Shown: positions 21,410-31,272, numbered from the stretch's first letter. The stretch: DNA of 64,000 nt from Pararoseomonas sp. SCSIO 73927 (GCF_037040815.1 NZ_CP146232.1:3280501-3344500), one strand, 5' to 3'. Notes: generated by a model from the sequence alone, not told the origin. Program-made: numbers and translations.

Positions 21410-22890
21410 ACGCCTCCTATGCCCGCCTCAAGGACCGCTTCGCCCGCATCGCCACCCTCGGGGAGTGCTCGGCGATGCTGGGCTGGGACGCTTCCGCCAT
21501 GATGCCGCCCGGCGGCGGCGCGGCGCGGGGGGAGCAGCTGGCGGTGCTGGCCGGCCTTTCCCACGCCATGCTGGTCGCGCCGGAGGTGGCCGGGGAACTG
21601 GACGAGGCGGTGGCGGAGGGCGCGTGGGACGAGGCGAACCTCGCCCTGATGCGCCGCGCCCATCGCCGGGCCACCGCAATGCCCTCCGACCTCGTGGAAG
21701 CGGTGGCCCGCGCCAACTCCGCTTGCGAGAAGGTCTGGCGCGAGGCCCGGCCCCGATCGGACTTCGCCGCCGTGCGCCCCTGGCTGGAGGATGTCGTGCG
21801 GCTTCAGCGCGAGACCGCCGCCGCGCTGGCCTCCGCCACCGGCCTCTCGCCCTACGACGCGCTGATGGACGCCTACCAGCCCGGCATCGCCGCCGCCGAC
21901 GTGGAGCCGGTCTTCGCCGCCTACGAGGCCTTCCTGGCGGAGGCCCTGCCGCGGGCCGAGGCGATCCAGGCCGCCCGCCCCGCGCCGGTGCAACCCGAGG
22001 GCCCCTTCCCGACCGAGGTGCAGCGCGCCCTGGGCCGCCGCCTGTCGGAGCGCGCCGGGCTGGACTACGAGCACGCCCGGCTGGACGAGAGCGCACACCC
22101 CTTCTGCGGCGGCACGCCCACCGACGTGCGCCTGACCACCCGCTACACGCCGGACTCCTTCGGCCAGGCCCTGCTGGGCATCCTTCACGAGACCGGCCAC
22201 GCCCTGTACGAGCGCGGCCTGCCCGAGCCCTATGCCCGCCAGCCCGTGGGCGAGGCCGCCGGCATGGCGGCCCACGAATCGCAGAGCCTCATCGTCGAGA
22301 TGCAGGCGGCGCGCTCCGACGCCTTCCTCGCCTGGCTTGGGCCGGAGCTGCACGCGGCCTTCGGCGGCGACCCGGCAGCCTACTCGGGCGCCAATCTCGG
22401 CCGGCTGTGGCGCCGGGTGGAGCGCGGGTACATCCGCACCGAGGCGGACGAGATCACCTACCCCGCCCACGTCATCCTGCGCTTCCGGCTGGAGCGCGCG
22501 CTGATCGGCGGCGGCCTCACCGTGGCCGACCTGCCCGGCGCCTGGGCGGAAGGGCTGCAATCCCTGCTCGGCATCACCCCGCCCGACGACCGGCGGGGCT
22601 GCCTGCAGGACATCCACTGGTACGACGGGAATTTCGGCTACTTCCCATCCTACACCCTCGGCGCCATGGCGGCGGCGCAGCTCATGGGGGCCGCCCGCGC
22701 CGCGCTGCCGGGGCTGGACGCGGCGCTGGGTCAGGGAGATTTCGGACCGCTGCTGGGCTGGCTGCGCACCTCGGTCCACGGCAAGGGCTCGCTGCTCGGC
22801 TTCCAGGAGCTGATGACGGCCGCCACCGGGCGTCCGCTGGACCCCTCGGCCTTCATGGACCACCTTCGGGCGCGCTACCTCACGGCCTAG
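21406..22890 (+). CDS. M32 family carboxypeptidase (thermostable carboxypeptidase Taq type)
   Basis: Zinc (or cobalt) metallocarboxypeptidase of family M32, removing C-terminal residues from peptides in the cytoplasm; 494 aa, the normal length. The catalytic HExxH appears as HETGHALYERGLP (about 264-268), with the downstream acid in AHESQSL. Other family blocks are FPTEVQRALGRRL, CGGTPTDVRLTTRY and DIHWYDGNFGYFPSYTLGAM. It starts at GTG overlapping the surf1 stop and is thus tied to the oxidase operon, although no functional link is known to me. Confidence 0.95.
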   Translation: MNASYARLKDRFARIATLGECSAMLGWDASAMMPPGGGAARGEQLAVLAGLSHAMLVAPEVAGELDEAVAEGAWDEANLALMRRAHRRATAMPSDLVEAVARANSACEKVWREARPRSDFAAVRPWLEDVVRLQRETAAALASATGLSPYDALMDAYQPGIAAADVEPVFAAYEAFLAEALPRAEAIQAARPAPVQPEGPFPTEVQRALGRRLSERAGLDYEHARLDESAHPFCGGTPTDVRLTTRYTPDSFGQALLGILHETGHALYERGLPEPYARQPVGEAAGMAAHESQSLIVEMQAARSDAFLAWLGPELHAAFGGDPAAYSGANLGRLWRRVERGYIRTEADEITYPAHVILRFRLERALIGGGLTVADLPGAWAEGLQSLLGITPPDDRRGCLQDIHWYDGNFGYFPSYTLGAMAAAQLMGAARAALPGLDAALGQGDFGPLLGWLRTSVHGKGSLLGFQELMTAATGRPLDPSAFMDHLRARYLTA

Positions 22891-22945
22891 AGGAGATCGC
22901 TGGAGGGCGGCACCGCCAGAAAGCGGGAAGCTGCCCTGGCCGCGC

Positions 22946-23794
22946 TCAGCGCCGGTTCTCGAACACCACGAAGAAGGGCGGCCGCTCCAGCGGCGGCGGC
23001 AGGACGACGCCCTGCGCGTCGGTCGGGATGCGGCGGCGGAGCACCACGTCCATCACGTTGCCGCCGATGATGTCGATCGTGCCCCCGCCCGCCCGCACCA
23101 CGATGTCGCAGTGGGAGGGGCGTGAGCGCCCGCGCTCCGCCATCCGCGCCTCCCAGTTCGACAGGGGGCTGGCCGAGCGGTCGTAGCAGAGCAGGTCGCC
23201 CGGGCGCGGCGCGTGGTCGTGGACGTGGTGGGGGATGAAGGCGGCGCCCTGCGGGTCCGCCAGGAAGTTGTCGATCATCCCGTCCATGTAGAAGACGTGC
23301 GCCGAGGAGGGCCGGAAGTCGGAGCGAGCCACGCCGGCCGAGTTCATCGCGTAGCTGATGAAGGCCGCCGACCAGGCCGGGGTGTTGTAGGAGGAGATGG
23401 CGACGTTCGCCGGCACCACGTTGAAGGGCAGGCCGGAGACGGGGTCGAGCGAGGCGGAGGCGAGGCTCGGCACCGCGATCGTGTCGCGGAAATGCATGTG
23501 GGCGTTGATGATCCCCGGCCCGTCCGGCGTGGCGGACCAGTAGGACATCAGCTTGTCGAAGAGCTCGGGCGTGGCGTCCGGCGTGCGGTCCAGCGCCACG
23601 GGCCAGCCCTCGACGGCGATGCGCCCCCAGTCCCGCCACTCCCGCTCCGCCGCGGCGACGAGCTGCGCGGCCCCGGGCCCGGCCAGCTGGCGGGCCGGCG
23701 CATTGCGCGCCTCCGCGGGCTTGGGGTCGGATGGCGGTGTGGTGGCGCAGCCGGCCACGAGAAGGATCGGGAGGAGAAGGAGCAGCCGGCGCAT
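22946..23794 (-). CDS. DUF2272 lipoprotein
   Basis: Exported lipoprotein of unknown function, 282 aa. The signal peptide ends with a lipobox LVAGC (lipidated Cys16). The mature domain matches the DUF2272 pattern: a segment around SYNTPAWSAAFISYAMNSAG, the HVHDHAPRPGDLLCYDR stretch and a C-terminal SHCDIVV...GGNVMD region. The conserved Cys/His residues and fold recall NlpC/P60-like or amidase proteins that act on cell-wall peptides; that is inference. Last gene of the minus-strand lipid A cluster, 132 bp after lpxK. Confidence 0.88.
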   Translation of the reverse strand: MRRLLLLLPILLVAGCATTPPSDPKPAEARNAPARQLAGPGAAQLVAAAEREWRDWGRIAVEGWPVALDRTPDATPELFDKLMSYWSATPDGPGIINAHMHFRDTIAVPSLASASLDPVSGLPFNVVPANVAISSYNTPAWSAAFISYAMNSAGVARSDFRPSSAHVFYMDGMIDNFLADPQGAAFIPHHVHDHAPRPGDLLCYDRSASPLSNWEARMAERGRSRPSHCDIVVRAGGGTIDIIGGNVMDVVLRRRIPTDAQGVVLPPPLERPPFFVVFENRR

Positions 23795-23926
23795 GGGCGC
23801 GTATCGCGCCGCAGCAAGGTTCGGTTTCGTACCGGACAGGCGGAATGTTCCCGGCGCTGCGATCGGCCTTGCGGTGATGCCCGCCCGCCACAGATGCGCG
23901 GCCCGGGAACGGGCGCGGCGCCCCGG

Positions 23927-24916
23927 TCAGGCCGGGACCGGCACGCGCCCGACCAGGGGTTCCAGCATCGCCTCCAGCATCGCCGGCTCCTCCCACTCCA
24001 GCCCCACCGTCACCACCGTCACCCGCGCGCGGAAGGCGGGGGGGATCCGGACGAAGTCCTTCTTCGTCGTCACGGGGATGGCGCGCAGCCGGTCCGCCTC
24101 CGCCAGCAGCTCGCGCATGTCGCCGGCATCGAAGGGGTAGTGGTCCGCGTAAGGGGCGCGGCCCGCGATGATGGCGCCGGACTCGGAGAGGGTGGCGAAG
24201 AACTTCCGAGGATTGGCGATGCCGCAGAAGGCGAAGACGGACTGCCCCATGAGCTGCTTCGCCTCCGGCCCCGGCACGTTGCGGGCGCGCAGCACAGGCA
24301 GGCCGGGCGGAAGCATGGCGAGAGCGCCGGCCTCGTCGGCCCCGATCAGCACGGCGGCCCCGGACCGGGCGGCGGCAGCGAGGACCGGCTCGCGCAGCGG
24401 CCCGGCGGGGATGACGCGGTTGTTGCCGAAGCCGTAGCTGCCATCGACCGTGAGGAAGGAGAGGTCCTTCTCCAGCGTCGGATTCTGCAGCCCGTCATCC
24501 ATGACGATGGCCTGCGCCCCGGCCTCCACCGCGGCGCGGGCGCCGGCGGCGCGGTCCGCGGCGATCCAGGTCGGGCGCTCGGCCGCCAGCAGCAGGGCCT
24601 CGTCGCCCACCGTCTCGCTGTCGTGGCGGCCGGGCTCCACCCGCGCGGGGCCCTTCAGCGTGCCGCCGTAGCCGCGGGTGAGGAAGTGCACGGCGATGCC
24701 GCGGTTCGCCAGGCGCCGCCCGAGGTCCAGTGCCAGGGTGGTCTTGCCCGCGCCGCCGGCGGTGGCGTTGCCGCAGCAGATCACCGGCACGGGCGCGCGC
24801 CAGCCAGGCTTCGCCACGCGCCGCGCCGTGGCGGCCGCGTAGAGCGCGGCGATGGGGGAGAGCAGGACTGGCGCGATTCCGCCGCCATCCCCGGTCCAGA
24901 AGTCGGGGGCACGCAT
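23927..24916 (-). CDS. lpxK: Tetraacyldisaccharide 4'-kinase
   Basis: Inner-membrane-associated kinase adding the 4' phosphate to the lipid A disaccharide; 329 aa. The N-terminal APDFWxxDGG motif is followed by a hydrophobic helix (LSPIAALYAAAT) and the P-loop GNATAGGAGKTTLALDLG near 51-68, then RGYGG, the DDGLQNP catalytic block and FCGIANPRKFF. ATG 24916 is preferred: the family starts at this APxFW segment, and upstream in-frame sequence is Pro-rich. It begins seven bases after the waaA stop, so the two are one operon. Confidence 0.96.
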   Translation of the reverse strand: MRAPDFWTGDGGGIAPVLLSPIAALYAAATARRVAKPGWRAPVPVICCGNATAGGAGKTTLALDLGRRLANRGIAVHFLTRGYGGTLKGPARVEPGRHDSETVGDEALLLAAERPTWIAADRAAGARAAVEAGAQAIVMDDGLQNPTLEKDLSFLTVDGSYGFGNNRVIPAGPLREPVLAAAARSGAAVLIGADEAGALAMLPPGLPVLRARNVPGPEAKQLMGQSVFAFCGIANPRKFFATLSESGAIIAGRAPYADHYPFDAGDMRELLAEADRLRAIPVTTKKDFVRIPPAFRARVTVVTVGLEWEEPAMLEAMLEPLVGRVPVPA

Positions 24917-24923
24917 GGTGCCG

Positions 24924-26279
24924 TCAGGCGTCCTTATATCCGTGTGCCGCCGCGTCACCGTCCCCTTCGGGGGCGGGGGCGGGCAGGAGGGTCCCGATCG
25001 CGGCGGCCATCCGTTCGGGCAGGGCCCCGGCATCCGCCGCGATCCGGGCAGCGGCCGTGGTCATGGACCGGGCCCGGTCCGCATCCGTTAGCACGCCCCC
25101 CGCCGCCTCGGCCAGCGCGGCGGCATCGGCCACCCGGAGCGCGGCACCCGCCTCCAGCATCCGGTCCGCGATGGCGGTGAAGTTGCCGGTGTGCGGGCCG
25201 AGCAGCACGGGGCAGCCCAGCCGCGCCGCCTCCAGCGGGTTCTGCCCGCCATGGGGCACGAGGGAGCCGCCGATCAGCGCCGCTCCGGCGACGCGGTAGA
25301 GCAGCCCGAGCTCCCCCAGCGTGTCCGCGAGGTAGATCGCCGTTTCCGGCCCCGGCAGAGCGCCGGCGGAGCGCAGCGCCGGGTCGAAGCCCTCCAGCTC
25401 CCGCGCCAGGGCCGGGCCGCGCTCGGGGTGGCGGGGGGCGATGATCGTCAGCAGGTCCGGAAGGTCTTGCCGCAGGCGCGCATGCGCCTCGGCCACCTGC
25501 GCCTCCTCCCCGGGATGGGTGCTGGCGGCCAGCAGCACGGGCCGGGCGCCGATGGCGGCGCGCAGCCTTTCCAGGGCGGGTTCCGGGGCGGGCAGGGGGC
25601 GGGCGGCGAACTTCAGGTTGCCCCAGGCGCGCGCCGTACGGGCGCCGAGGGCGCGCAGGCGCTCGGCATCGGCCTCGGTCTGGGCGATGGCGAGGTCGAA
25701 GGCCCCGAAGAGCCGCCGCGCGACCCCGGGCAGGCGCCCCCAGCCGCGCGCGGAGCGGTCGGAGATGCGGGCGTTGATGAGCGCCATCGGGATGCCCCTC
25801 GCCCGGGCGGCGAGGAGAAGGTTCGGCCAGATCTCGCTCTCGATGAACACCGCGGCGTCCGGGCGCCAGCCGTCCAGGAAGCGGGCGACGTGGGCGGGCA
25901 CGTCCAGCGGCGCGAAGCGGTGCTGCACGCGGCCGGCGAGCGCCCCGGGCAGGCGATCCGTCAGCAAGCGCGCGGCGGTGAGGGTGCCGGTAGTGACGAG
26001 GAAGCGCAGCGCCGGGCGGGCCTCGGCCAGGGCCTCGATCAGGGGCAGCGCGGACTGGCTCTCCCCCACGCTGGCGCCGTGCAGCCAGAGAAGAGGTCCG
26101 GGCGGGCGCTCCGCCCCCTCGCCGCACCGCTCCCGCAGGCGGGCGGGGTCCTCCTTGCCCCGGCGGGCGCGGCGGGCGAGCCAGAGGGGCAGCAGCGGTG
26201 CCGCCAGGGTCGTCGCCGCGCGCCAAGCCAGCAGCGGGAGGGCGCCGCGCCGGTCCGCTTCCTGAACCCCGCCTGTCAC
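24924..26279 (-). CDS. waaA: Kdo transferase (3-deoxy-D-manno-octulosonic acid transferase)
   Basis: GT30 glycosyltransferase that attaches Kdo to lipid IVA at the inner membrane face; 451 aa, slightly longer than usual because of an Ala/Asp/Gly-rich C-terminal tail. Signatures: LLWLHGASVGE (catalytic Glu), FIESEIWPNLL, NARISDRS, NLKFA, and the C-terminal GGSLVPHGGQNPLE. The start is GTG, overlapping the stop of the upstream acyltransferase by four bases (GTGA). Confidence 0.96.
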   Translation of the reverse strand: MTGGVQEADRRGALPLLAWRAATTLAAPLLPLWLARRARRGKEDPARLRERCGEGAERPPGPLLWLHGASVGESQSALPLIEALAEARPALRFLVTTGTLTAARLLTDRLPGALAGRVQHRFAPLDVPAHVARFLDGWRPDAAVFIESEIWPNLLLAARARGIPMALINARISDRSARGWGRLPGVARRLFGAFDLAIAQTEADAERLRALGARTARAWGNLKFAARPLPAPEPALERLRAAIGARPVLLAASTHPGEEAQVAEAHARLRQDLPDLLTIIAPRHPERGPALARELEGFDPALRSAGALPGPETAIYLADTLGELGLLYRVAGAALIGGSLVPHGGQNPLEAARLGCPVLLGPHTGNFTAIADRMLEAGAALRVADAAALAEAAGGVLTDADRARSMTTAAARIAADAGALPERMAAAIGTLLPAPAPEGDGDAAAHGYKDA

Positions 26280-27127
26280 GCCGCGCTGTCCCCGGAGGCG
26301 TGGGGCGCATCATCCGGCGGGGTGGGCCTCTCGGCCGGGTGCCTCCCCGGGGCGGCAGGGGCCGGCACGGGAAAGCTTGGAGGCGCGCGCCGGGCGATGG
26401 CCCGCACCGCGGCCATTTCCGCCTCGCCCGTGCCCCCGGCGCGGCGCGCGGCCGCCCAGGCATCCACCGCCTCGCAGGCCTCGGTCAGCGCCGCCTCCAC
26501 CGCCGCGCGCCCGGCCTCGGCCGCGTGGGGCGGCACGGCGAACATGGGATGCAGCAGCATCAGCCCGCGGGAGAAGGGCAGGGGCACCACCATCCGGTCC
26601 CAGGAGCGCAGGCGGATGTGCCGGGTCGTGATCCCGGCATAGGGCAGCACCATGGCGCCCGAGACGGCGGCGAGCTGCCCCACCCCCGGTGCCGCAACCC
26701 GCCGCGGCCCGCGCGGCCCGTCCGGCGTGATGCACACCACGCCGCCGCCGCGCAGGATGCGCAGCATCGTCCGCAGCGCCTGGCTTCCCCCCTTCGACGT
26801 GGAGCCGTGGACCGTCTCCAGCTCGAAGCGCGCCACGACGTTGCCGATGAAGACCCCGTCCCGGTGGCGGGAGACGAGGACCTGCGGCCGCTTCGGGCGC
26901 AGCGCCGGGATCTGCCCGATGATGTCCAGCCAGGGGCGCGGGCCGAGGGCGATCCGCTCGTGCCAGAAGGAGAGGATGATGTTGCCGGGCTGCGCCCGGA
27001 GCGCCTCCAGGGCCGCGTCGCCGACGAGGGTCCAGCGCGTGGTCCGGTGGACGAGGGCGATGTAGAGCCCCAGCAGCCACGCCATGGCGGCGAGGAAGCG
27101 GGGGTGGCGCGTCAGCCGCTTGAGCAT
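26276..27127 (-). CDS. DUF374 lysophospholipid acyltransferase-family protein
   Basis: Membrane-associated acyltransferase of the LPLAT superfamily, DUF374 branch, 283 aa. It has one N-terminal hydrophobic helix (about 12-27), FWHERIALGP, the HRDG catalytic segment (SRHRDGVFI), GSTSKGGSQALR and ITPDGPRGPRR, all typical. Related genes sit next to waaA and lpxK, suggesting a role in lipid A or Kdo-lipid modification; the actual acceptor is unknown. The Ala/Pro-rich C-terminus past about residue 235 looks disordered. First of three overlapping or nearly overlapping genes on the minus strand. Confidence 0.9.
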   Translation of the reverse strand: MLKRLTRHPRFLAAMAWLLGLYIALVHRTTRWTLVGDAALEALRAQPGNIILSFWHERIALGPRPWLDIIGQIPALRPKRPQVLVSRHRDGVFIGNVVARFELETVHGSTSKGGSQALRTMLRILRGGGVVCITPDGPRGPRRVAAPGVGQLAAVSGAMVLPYAGITTRHIRLRSWDRMVVPLPFSRGLMLLHPMFAVPPHAAEAGRAAVEAALTEACEAVDAWAAARRAGGTGEAEMAAVRAIARRAPPSFPVPAPAAPGRHPAERPTPPDDAPHASGDSAA

Positions 27128-27191
27128 GAAGGGGGGGCCATGGGTCGGCGCGGCCTAGCATGGGCCGGGGCCGGGGGCCAGATTCCGGCCC

Positions 27192-27620
27192 CTACAGAAG
27201 ACCCAGCTCCGCCAGGGCCTGCCGCATCTTTGGCGGCAGCTCCTCGATGCCCTCCACCCCCACTGCGCCCTCCGACAGGTCCTTCGGCGCGTCGGCGGCC
27301 TCCAGGTAGCGCCAGCCCTGGAAGGGCTTCATGGCGCGGGGATGCACCGGCACCAGCCCGGGCTGGAGGACGAGGGCCGTGGCCGCCGCGCCGTCCGCCC
27401 GCTTCACCGGCTCGATCGCCAGGATGCGCTGGCGCACCCGCAGCACCCCGGCCACCACCCAGTAGAGGGAGCCCCCGCCCTCCAGGATCTCGGCCGCGCG
27501 CTTCGGGGCCATGCGGGTGACGTGGCGCAGCCCTTCCGGCCCGCGGGCGCGCAGAACCTGCCCGCGCTCCATCGCCGCGACGTCCTTCGGCCCCACGGCC
27601 AGTTTGATGAGGTGCAGCAC
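27192..27620 (-). CDS. DUF1489 family protein
   Basis: Conserved alphaproteobacterial protein of unknown function, 142 aa. The family begins LHLIKLAVG, continues with the TRMAPKRAAEIL and SLYWVVAGVLRVRQRIL blocks, and ends with PFQGWRYLEAADAPKDL. GTG 27620 puts the start directly before this conserved opening; an in-frame start at 27656 adds a Gly/Arg-rich dozen residues. It lies 64 bp upstream of the acyltransferase gene on the same strand, so it may lead that operon. Confidence 0.85.
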   Translation of the reverse strand: MLHLIKLAVGPKDVAAMERGQVLRARGPEGLRHVTRMAPKRAAEILEGGGSLYWVVAGVLRVRQRILAIEPVKRADGAAATALVLQPGLVPVHPRAMKPFQGWRYLEAADAPKDLSEGAVGVEGIEELPPKMRQALAELGLL

Positions 27621-27761
27621 GGCGCCCGATCTGCGCCCGCGCCCCCACGGGTGCAAGGGACCGGGCGCTAGGGATGTGGGGCGGGGCGAGGGGTTATCCG
27701 GCGGTTAGGGATTCGCACGGATGATCGGGGCACGGTCACAGCCGAGGAGCCCTTCCAGGCC

Positions 27762-30077
27762 ATGCGCGCCTTCCAGAACCTTTCCGTTGCCCGGAAGCTC
27801 GGCGCAGCCGCCGGGCTCACACTCTGCCTTCTCGGGGGCCTTGTCGGCCTCGTCTGGTCCGAGCTGCAGGACGTCTCGCAGCAGCAGGAGCGGCTGCGCG
27901 TGGCGGCGCGCGTGCAGGCCGTGATGGAGCAAGCGGCCGGCCGGGCCGCCCAGGCGCCGGTGCAGGAGGCGCAGCTGGGCAACGCCCAGGACCTGCCCGC
28001 TGCCCGGGCCGCCGCCGCGGAAGCTGGCACCGCCCTCGGCGCCGCGCGGAAGCTGGTGGAGGAGGCCGCGGCCGAGATCACCCTTCCCGCCGCGCGGGAG
28101 GCCGCGCTGGCCGCCCTGCCCGAGACGCGCCGCTACGAGGCCGCCATTGGCCACATGCTCGAGGCCCGCGCCCGCATGATCGAGGCGCGGGACGACCGGC
28201 TCTACCGCCTGACCGCCGAGTTCGACCAGGGGATGGAGGCGGTGCTCGGCGCCCTGGAGTTCGAGGTGCCCGACCGTTCCCAGGTGGACGAGGTGCGGGG
28301 CCGCGTGATGGCCTTCGGCAACGCGGTGAACGAGGCGCGGCTGGCGATCCAGCGCTTCCTCGTCACCGGGGAGGACGGGCAGGCCCGCCGCGTGCGGCGC
28401 GCGATCGCGCAGCAGCGCGTCCACCTGCGGGGCGTGCAGTCCTACGCCGTGACGGCGCGGCTGAAGGACGACGTGGCCCGGATCGGCACCGTGGCCGCCG
28501 GCCTGGCCGAGGGCTGCGAGACGATCCTCACCTCCCTGGCGGAGGTGGCGAAGGTCCAGGCCGAGGAGACCGGGCCCGCCGCCGCCGCGCTGCGCCAGAG
28601 GCTGGGCGAGGCCACGGGCCTGCTGCAGGAGGATGCCGCGGGGCGCAGCGCGGAGATGGCGTCCGGGCTGGGGAGCGTGGTGGGCTTCACCCTCTGGATC
28701 GGCGCCGCCGTGGCGCTGATCCAGCTCCTCTCCTCCTGGGCCGCCAGCCGGGCCATCGGCGGGCCGCTGCGCCGCGCGGCGGTGCGGGTGCGCGCCATCG
28801 CTTCCGGCGACACCAGCCCGGGCGGAGCCGACGAGACGCGGGACCGCGAGGGGCGCGACGAAACGGGCCGCATCGCCGCCGCGCTGGAGGAGCTGCGCGG
28901 CACGGTGGGCCGCGCCTTCGCCCAGGCCCAGATGATCGAGCAGATGCCGCTGGGCCTGATGGCCGCCGATCCCGCGCTGCGCGTGACCCACGCCAATGCG
29001 GAGATGGCCGAGGTGCTGTCCCGCCTGGGCGTGACGGAGCCGGTGGTCGGCCGCGCGCTGGAGGAGCTGCCGCTGGAGGGGATGGCCGGGCTGCGCGCCA
29101 CCCTGGCGGACCCCGCCGCCCTGCCGCACCGCGCCCGGCTGCGCGTGGGGGAGGAGATGGTGGACCTGCAGGCCAGCGCCATTACCGACGGCACGGGCGC
29201 CTATGCCGGCCCGATGCTGACCTGGCGCCTGGTGACGGAGGAGGCCCGCCTGGCCGACACCTTCGAGGCCGAGGTGGGCGGCGTGGTCGAGGCCTTGGCC
29301 GGGGAGGTGGAATCGCTCCGCCGCGCCGCCGGCGGCGTGCACGACACCGCCGGGCGGTCCGGCCGGGAGGCCGCGCAGGTGGCCGACGCCGCCGCCCGGG
29401 CGAGCGGCGAGGTGGGCGCCGTGGCCGCCGCGGCCGAGGAGATGGCCGCGAGCATCACCGAGATCACCCGCCGCGTGGCCGAGGCCGCCGAGGTGGCCGC
29501 CCAGGCCGTCTCCGAGGCCCGCGCCACGGATAGCACGGTGCGCGGGCTGGCCGAGGGCGCCGCGCGGATCGGCGATGTGGTCCGCCTGATCGGCGACATC
29601 GCCGGGCAGACAAACCTGCTGGCGCTGAACGCCACCATCGAGGCGGCCCGCGCCGGCGAGGCGGGGCGCGGCTTCGCCGTGGTGGCGAGCGAGGTGAAGA
29701 CCCTGGCCGCCCAGACCGCGAAGGCGACGGAGGAGATCTCCAGCCAGATCCAGCAGATGCAGGCGGCGACCACCGGGGCGGTGGAGGCGATCCGCGGCAT
29801 CGGGGAGACGGTGGAGCGCACCAGCGGCATCGCGACCGCCATCGCCGCCGCAGTGGAGGAGCAGGGCGCGACCACGCGGGAGATTGCCCGCAGCGCCGCC
29901 CAGGTGGCCGGGGGCACGGACACGGTGAACCAGGCCATCGCGGGCGTCCGCGCCGCGGCGGAGGAGACGGGGAGTGCTGCCGGCGGCATGCTCTCCGCCA
30001 CCGAGGCGCTGGCGGGGCAGACGGCCATCCTGCGGGAGAAGTCCTCGGGCTTCCTTCGGGCGGTGCGCGCCGCCTGA
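27762..30077 (+). CDS. Methyl-accepting chemotaxis protein with PAS-like domain
   Basis: Transmembrane chemoreceptor, 771 aa, signalling to CheA/CheW. Order: TM1 about 13-32, a 270-residue periplasmic helical sensor rich in Ala/Glu, TM2 about 304-324, HAMP about 327-385, a PAS-like segment beginning [15 protein letters not shown] near 388, and the methyl-accepting coiled coil from about 505 whose tip [19 protein letters not shown] is near 611-630. The C-terminus lacks a CheR-docking pentapeptide. No che genes are nearby, so it is an orphan receptor; ligand unknown. The periplasmic domain resembles helical-bundle sensors. Confidence 0.94.
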   Translation: MRAFQNLSVARKLGAAAGLTLCLLGGLVGLVWSELQDVSQQQERLRVAARVQAVMEQAAGRAAQAPVQEAQLGNAQDLPAARAAAAEAGTALGAARKLVEEAAAEITLPAAREAALAALPETRRYEAAIGHMLEARARMIEARDDRLYRLTAEFDQGMEAVLGALEFEVPDRSQVDEVRGRVMAFGNAVNEARLAIQRFLVTGEDGQARRVRRAIAQQRVHLRGVQSYAVTARLKDDVARIGTVAAGLAEGCETILTSLAEVAKVQAEETGPAAAALRQRLGEATGLLQEDAAGRSAEMASGLGSVVGFTLWIGAAVALIQLLSSWAASRAIGGPLRRAAVRVRAIASGDTSPGGADETRDREGRDETGRIAAALEELRGTVGRAFAQAQMIEQMPLGLMAADPALRVTHANAEMAEVLSRLGVTEPVVGRALEELPLEGMAGLRATLADPAALPHRARLRVGEEMVDLQASAITDGTGAYAGPMLTWRLVTEEARLADTFEAEVGGVVEALAGEVESLRRAAGGVHDTAGRSGREAAQVADAAARASGEVGAVAAAAEEMAASITEITRRVAEAAEVAAQAVSEARATDSTVRGLAEGAARIGDVVRLIGDIAGQTNLLALNATIEAARAGEAGRGFAVVASEVKTLAAQTAKATEEISSQIQQMQAATTGAVEAIRGIGETVERTSGIATAIAAAVEEQGATTREIARSAAQVAGGTDTVNQAIAGVRAAAEETGSAAGGMLSATEALAGQTAILREKSSGFLRAVRAA

Positions 30078-30167
30078 GGCGGAAGGCGGGTTGCAGGAGG
30101 GGGGCGCGCCACCCTATCTGCGGCCCGCCCTTCCCGGCCGGGATGCTGGCGGGGAGGGGTTTCGGGC

Positions 30168-31172
30168 ATGGCTCATCGGATCGCGGTCACCGGCGCCACC
30201 GGGCAGGTGGGGCGGGAGATCATCAAGACGCTCGCGGAGCGGGAATTCCCTGTGGCCTCCATGGCCGCCCTCGGTTCGGGGCGCTCGGTCGGCGGCTCGC
30301 TCTCCTTCGGGGAACGGGACGTGAAGGTGGAGGCGGTGGAGCGGCACGACTGGGCCGGGACCGACCTTCTCTTCCTGGCACCGGGCACGGTCGGGCCCGT
30401 GACCCTGGCTCGCAAGGCGGCGGCGGCCGGCTGCGCCGTGGTGGATGCCAGCGGCTTCGCCAACCCCGACGCGCCGGTGATGGTGCCTGAGGTGAACCCG
30501 GGCGTGCTGGCGGCCGATCCCCGGATCGTCGCCTCCCCTGTGGCGGGCGCCATTCTGCTGGCGATGGTGCTGCACCCCCTTCAATCCCTGGCCGGGCTGG
30601 TGCGGGTGTCCGTCACCTCCCTCCAGCCCGTCTCGGGGGCGGGGCGTGAGGCGATGGATGAGTTGTTCAGCCAGACCCGCGGCGTCTTCGTGAATGATCC
30701 CTCGGTGCCGGAGCAGTTCCCCAAGCCCATCGCCTTCAACCTCATCCCCCAGGTCGGCGCCTTCGGCGAGGGCGGGCTGACGGATGAGGAGGAGGCGATC
30801 GCGGAGGATGCCGGGCGCCTGCTGGGCGGCGTACCGGTGGCCGCCACCTGCGTTCGGGTGCCGGTCTTCATCGGGCAGTGCCTGACGATCCAGGCGACCT
30901 TCGACCGGCCGGTGGATGAGGCGGAGGCGCGGGAGGCGATCCGCGGCGCGCCCGGCCTGACCCTGCTCGATCGGCGGGACGATGGCGGTTACGTCACCCC
31001 GCTGGACACGGTGGGGGAGGACCCGATCTTTGTCTCCCGCATCCGGCCCGATGCGACGGTGCCCAATGGACTCGCCCTGTGGTGCGCGGGGGACAATCTG
31101 CGCAAGGGCGGCGCCCTGAACGCGGTTCAGATCGCTGAGGAGTTGTTGCGGCGCGGCGCCCTACGGGGTTGA
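30168..31172 (+). CDS. Aspartate-semialdehyde dehydrogenase homologue lacking catalytic residues
   Basis: ASADH-fold protein, 334 aa, with the NADP-binding GATGQVGREI (9-18), FLAPG, the substrate Gln in LQPVSGAGREAMDEL (152-165) and a C-terminal NPDN-like segment. However, the catalytic motif NPNCST is replaced by SPVAGA (123-128), so the nucleophile Cys is Ala126, and the catalytic His of the GHS motif is Gln237 (FIGQC). Active-site Arg230 (RVPV) is kept. It cannot carry out the normal thioester chemistry. Enteric USG-1 is a known Cys-less ASADH relative. The true asd must lie elsewhere. The gene is 152 bp upstream of sdhC on the same strand. Confidence 0.88.
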   Translation: MAHRIAVTGATGQVGREIIKTLAEREFPVASMAALGSGRSVGGSLSFGERDVKVEAVERHDWAGTDLLFLAPGTVGPVTLARKAAAAGCAVVDASGFANPDAPVMVPEVNPGVLAADPRIVASPVAGAILLAMVLHPLQSLAGLVRVSVTSLQPVSGAGREAMDELFSQTRGVFVNDPSVPEQFPKPIAFNLIPQVGAFGEGGLTDEEEAIAEDAGRLLGGVPVAATCVRVPVFIGQCLTIQATFDRPVDEAEAREAIRGAPGLTLLDRRDDGGYVTPLDTVGEDPIFVSRIRPDATVPNGLALWCAGDNLRKGGALNAVQIAEELLRRGALRG

Positions 31173-31243
31173 AGTTACAGGGGTATGGCAAGCCCCCCGG
31201 CATTCTACTTGCGACCCCTTCGCAACGCCTTGATTTCGTGAGA

Positions 31244-31272
31244 TTGACGCTTCGCGGTGCCGCACCATAAAA
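31244..31272 (+). promoter_or_regulatory. Likely sdhCDAB promoter
   Basis: TTGACG (31244-31249) and ATAAAA (31267-31272) with a 17-bp spacer (or CATAAA with 16 bp) stand out in an AT-rich patch between the ASADH homologue and sdhC. A transcript would start near 31279, giving a leader of about 45 nt. No operator dyad is obvious. Confidence 0.6.
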
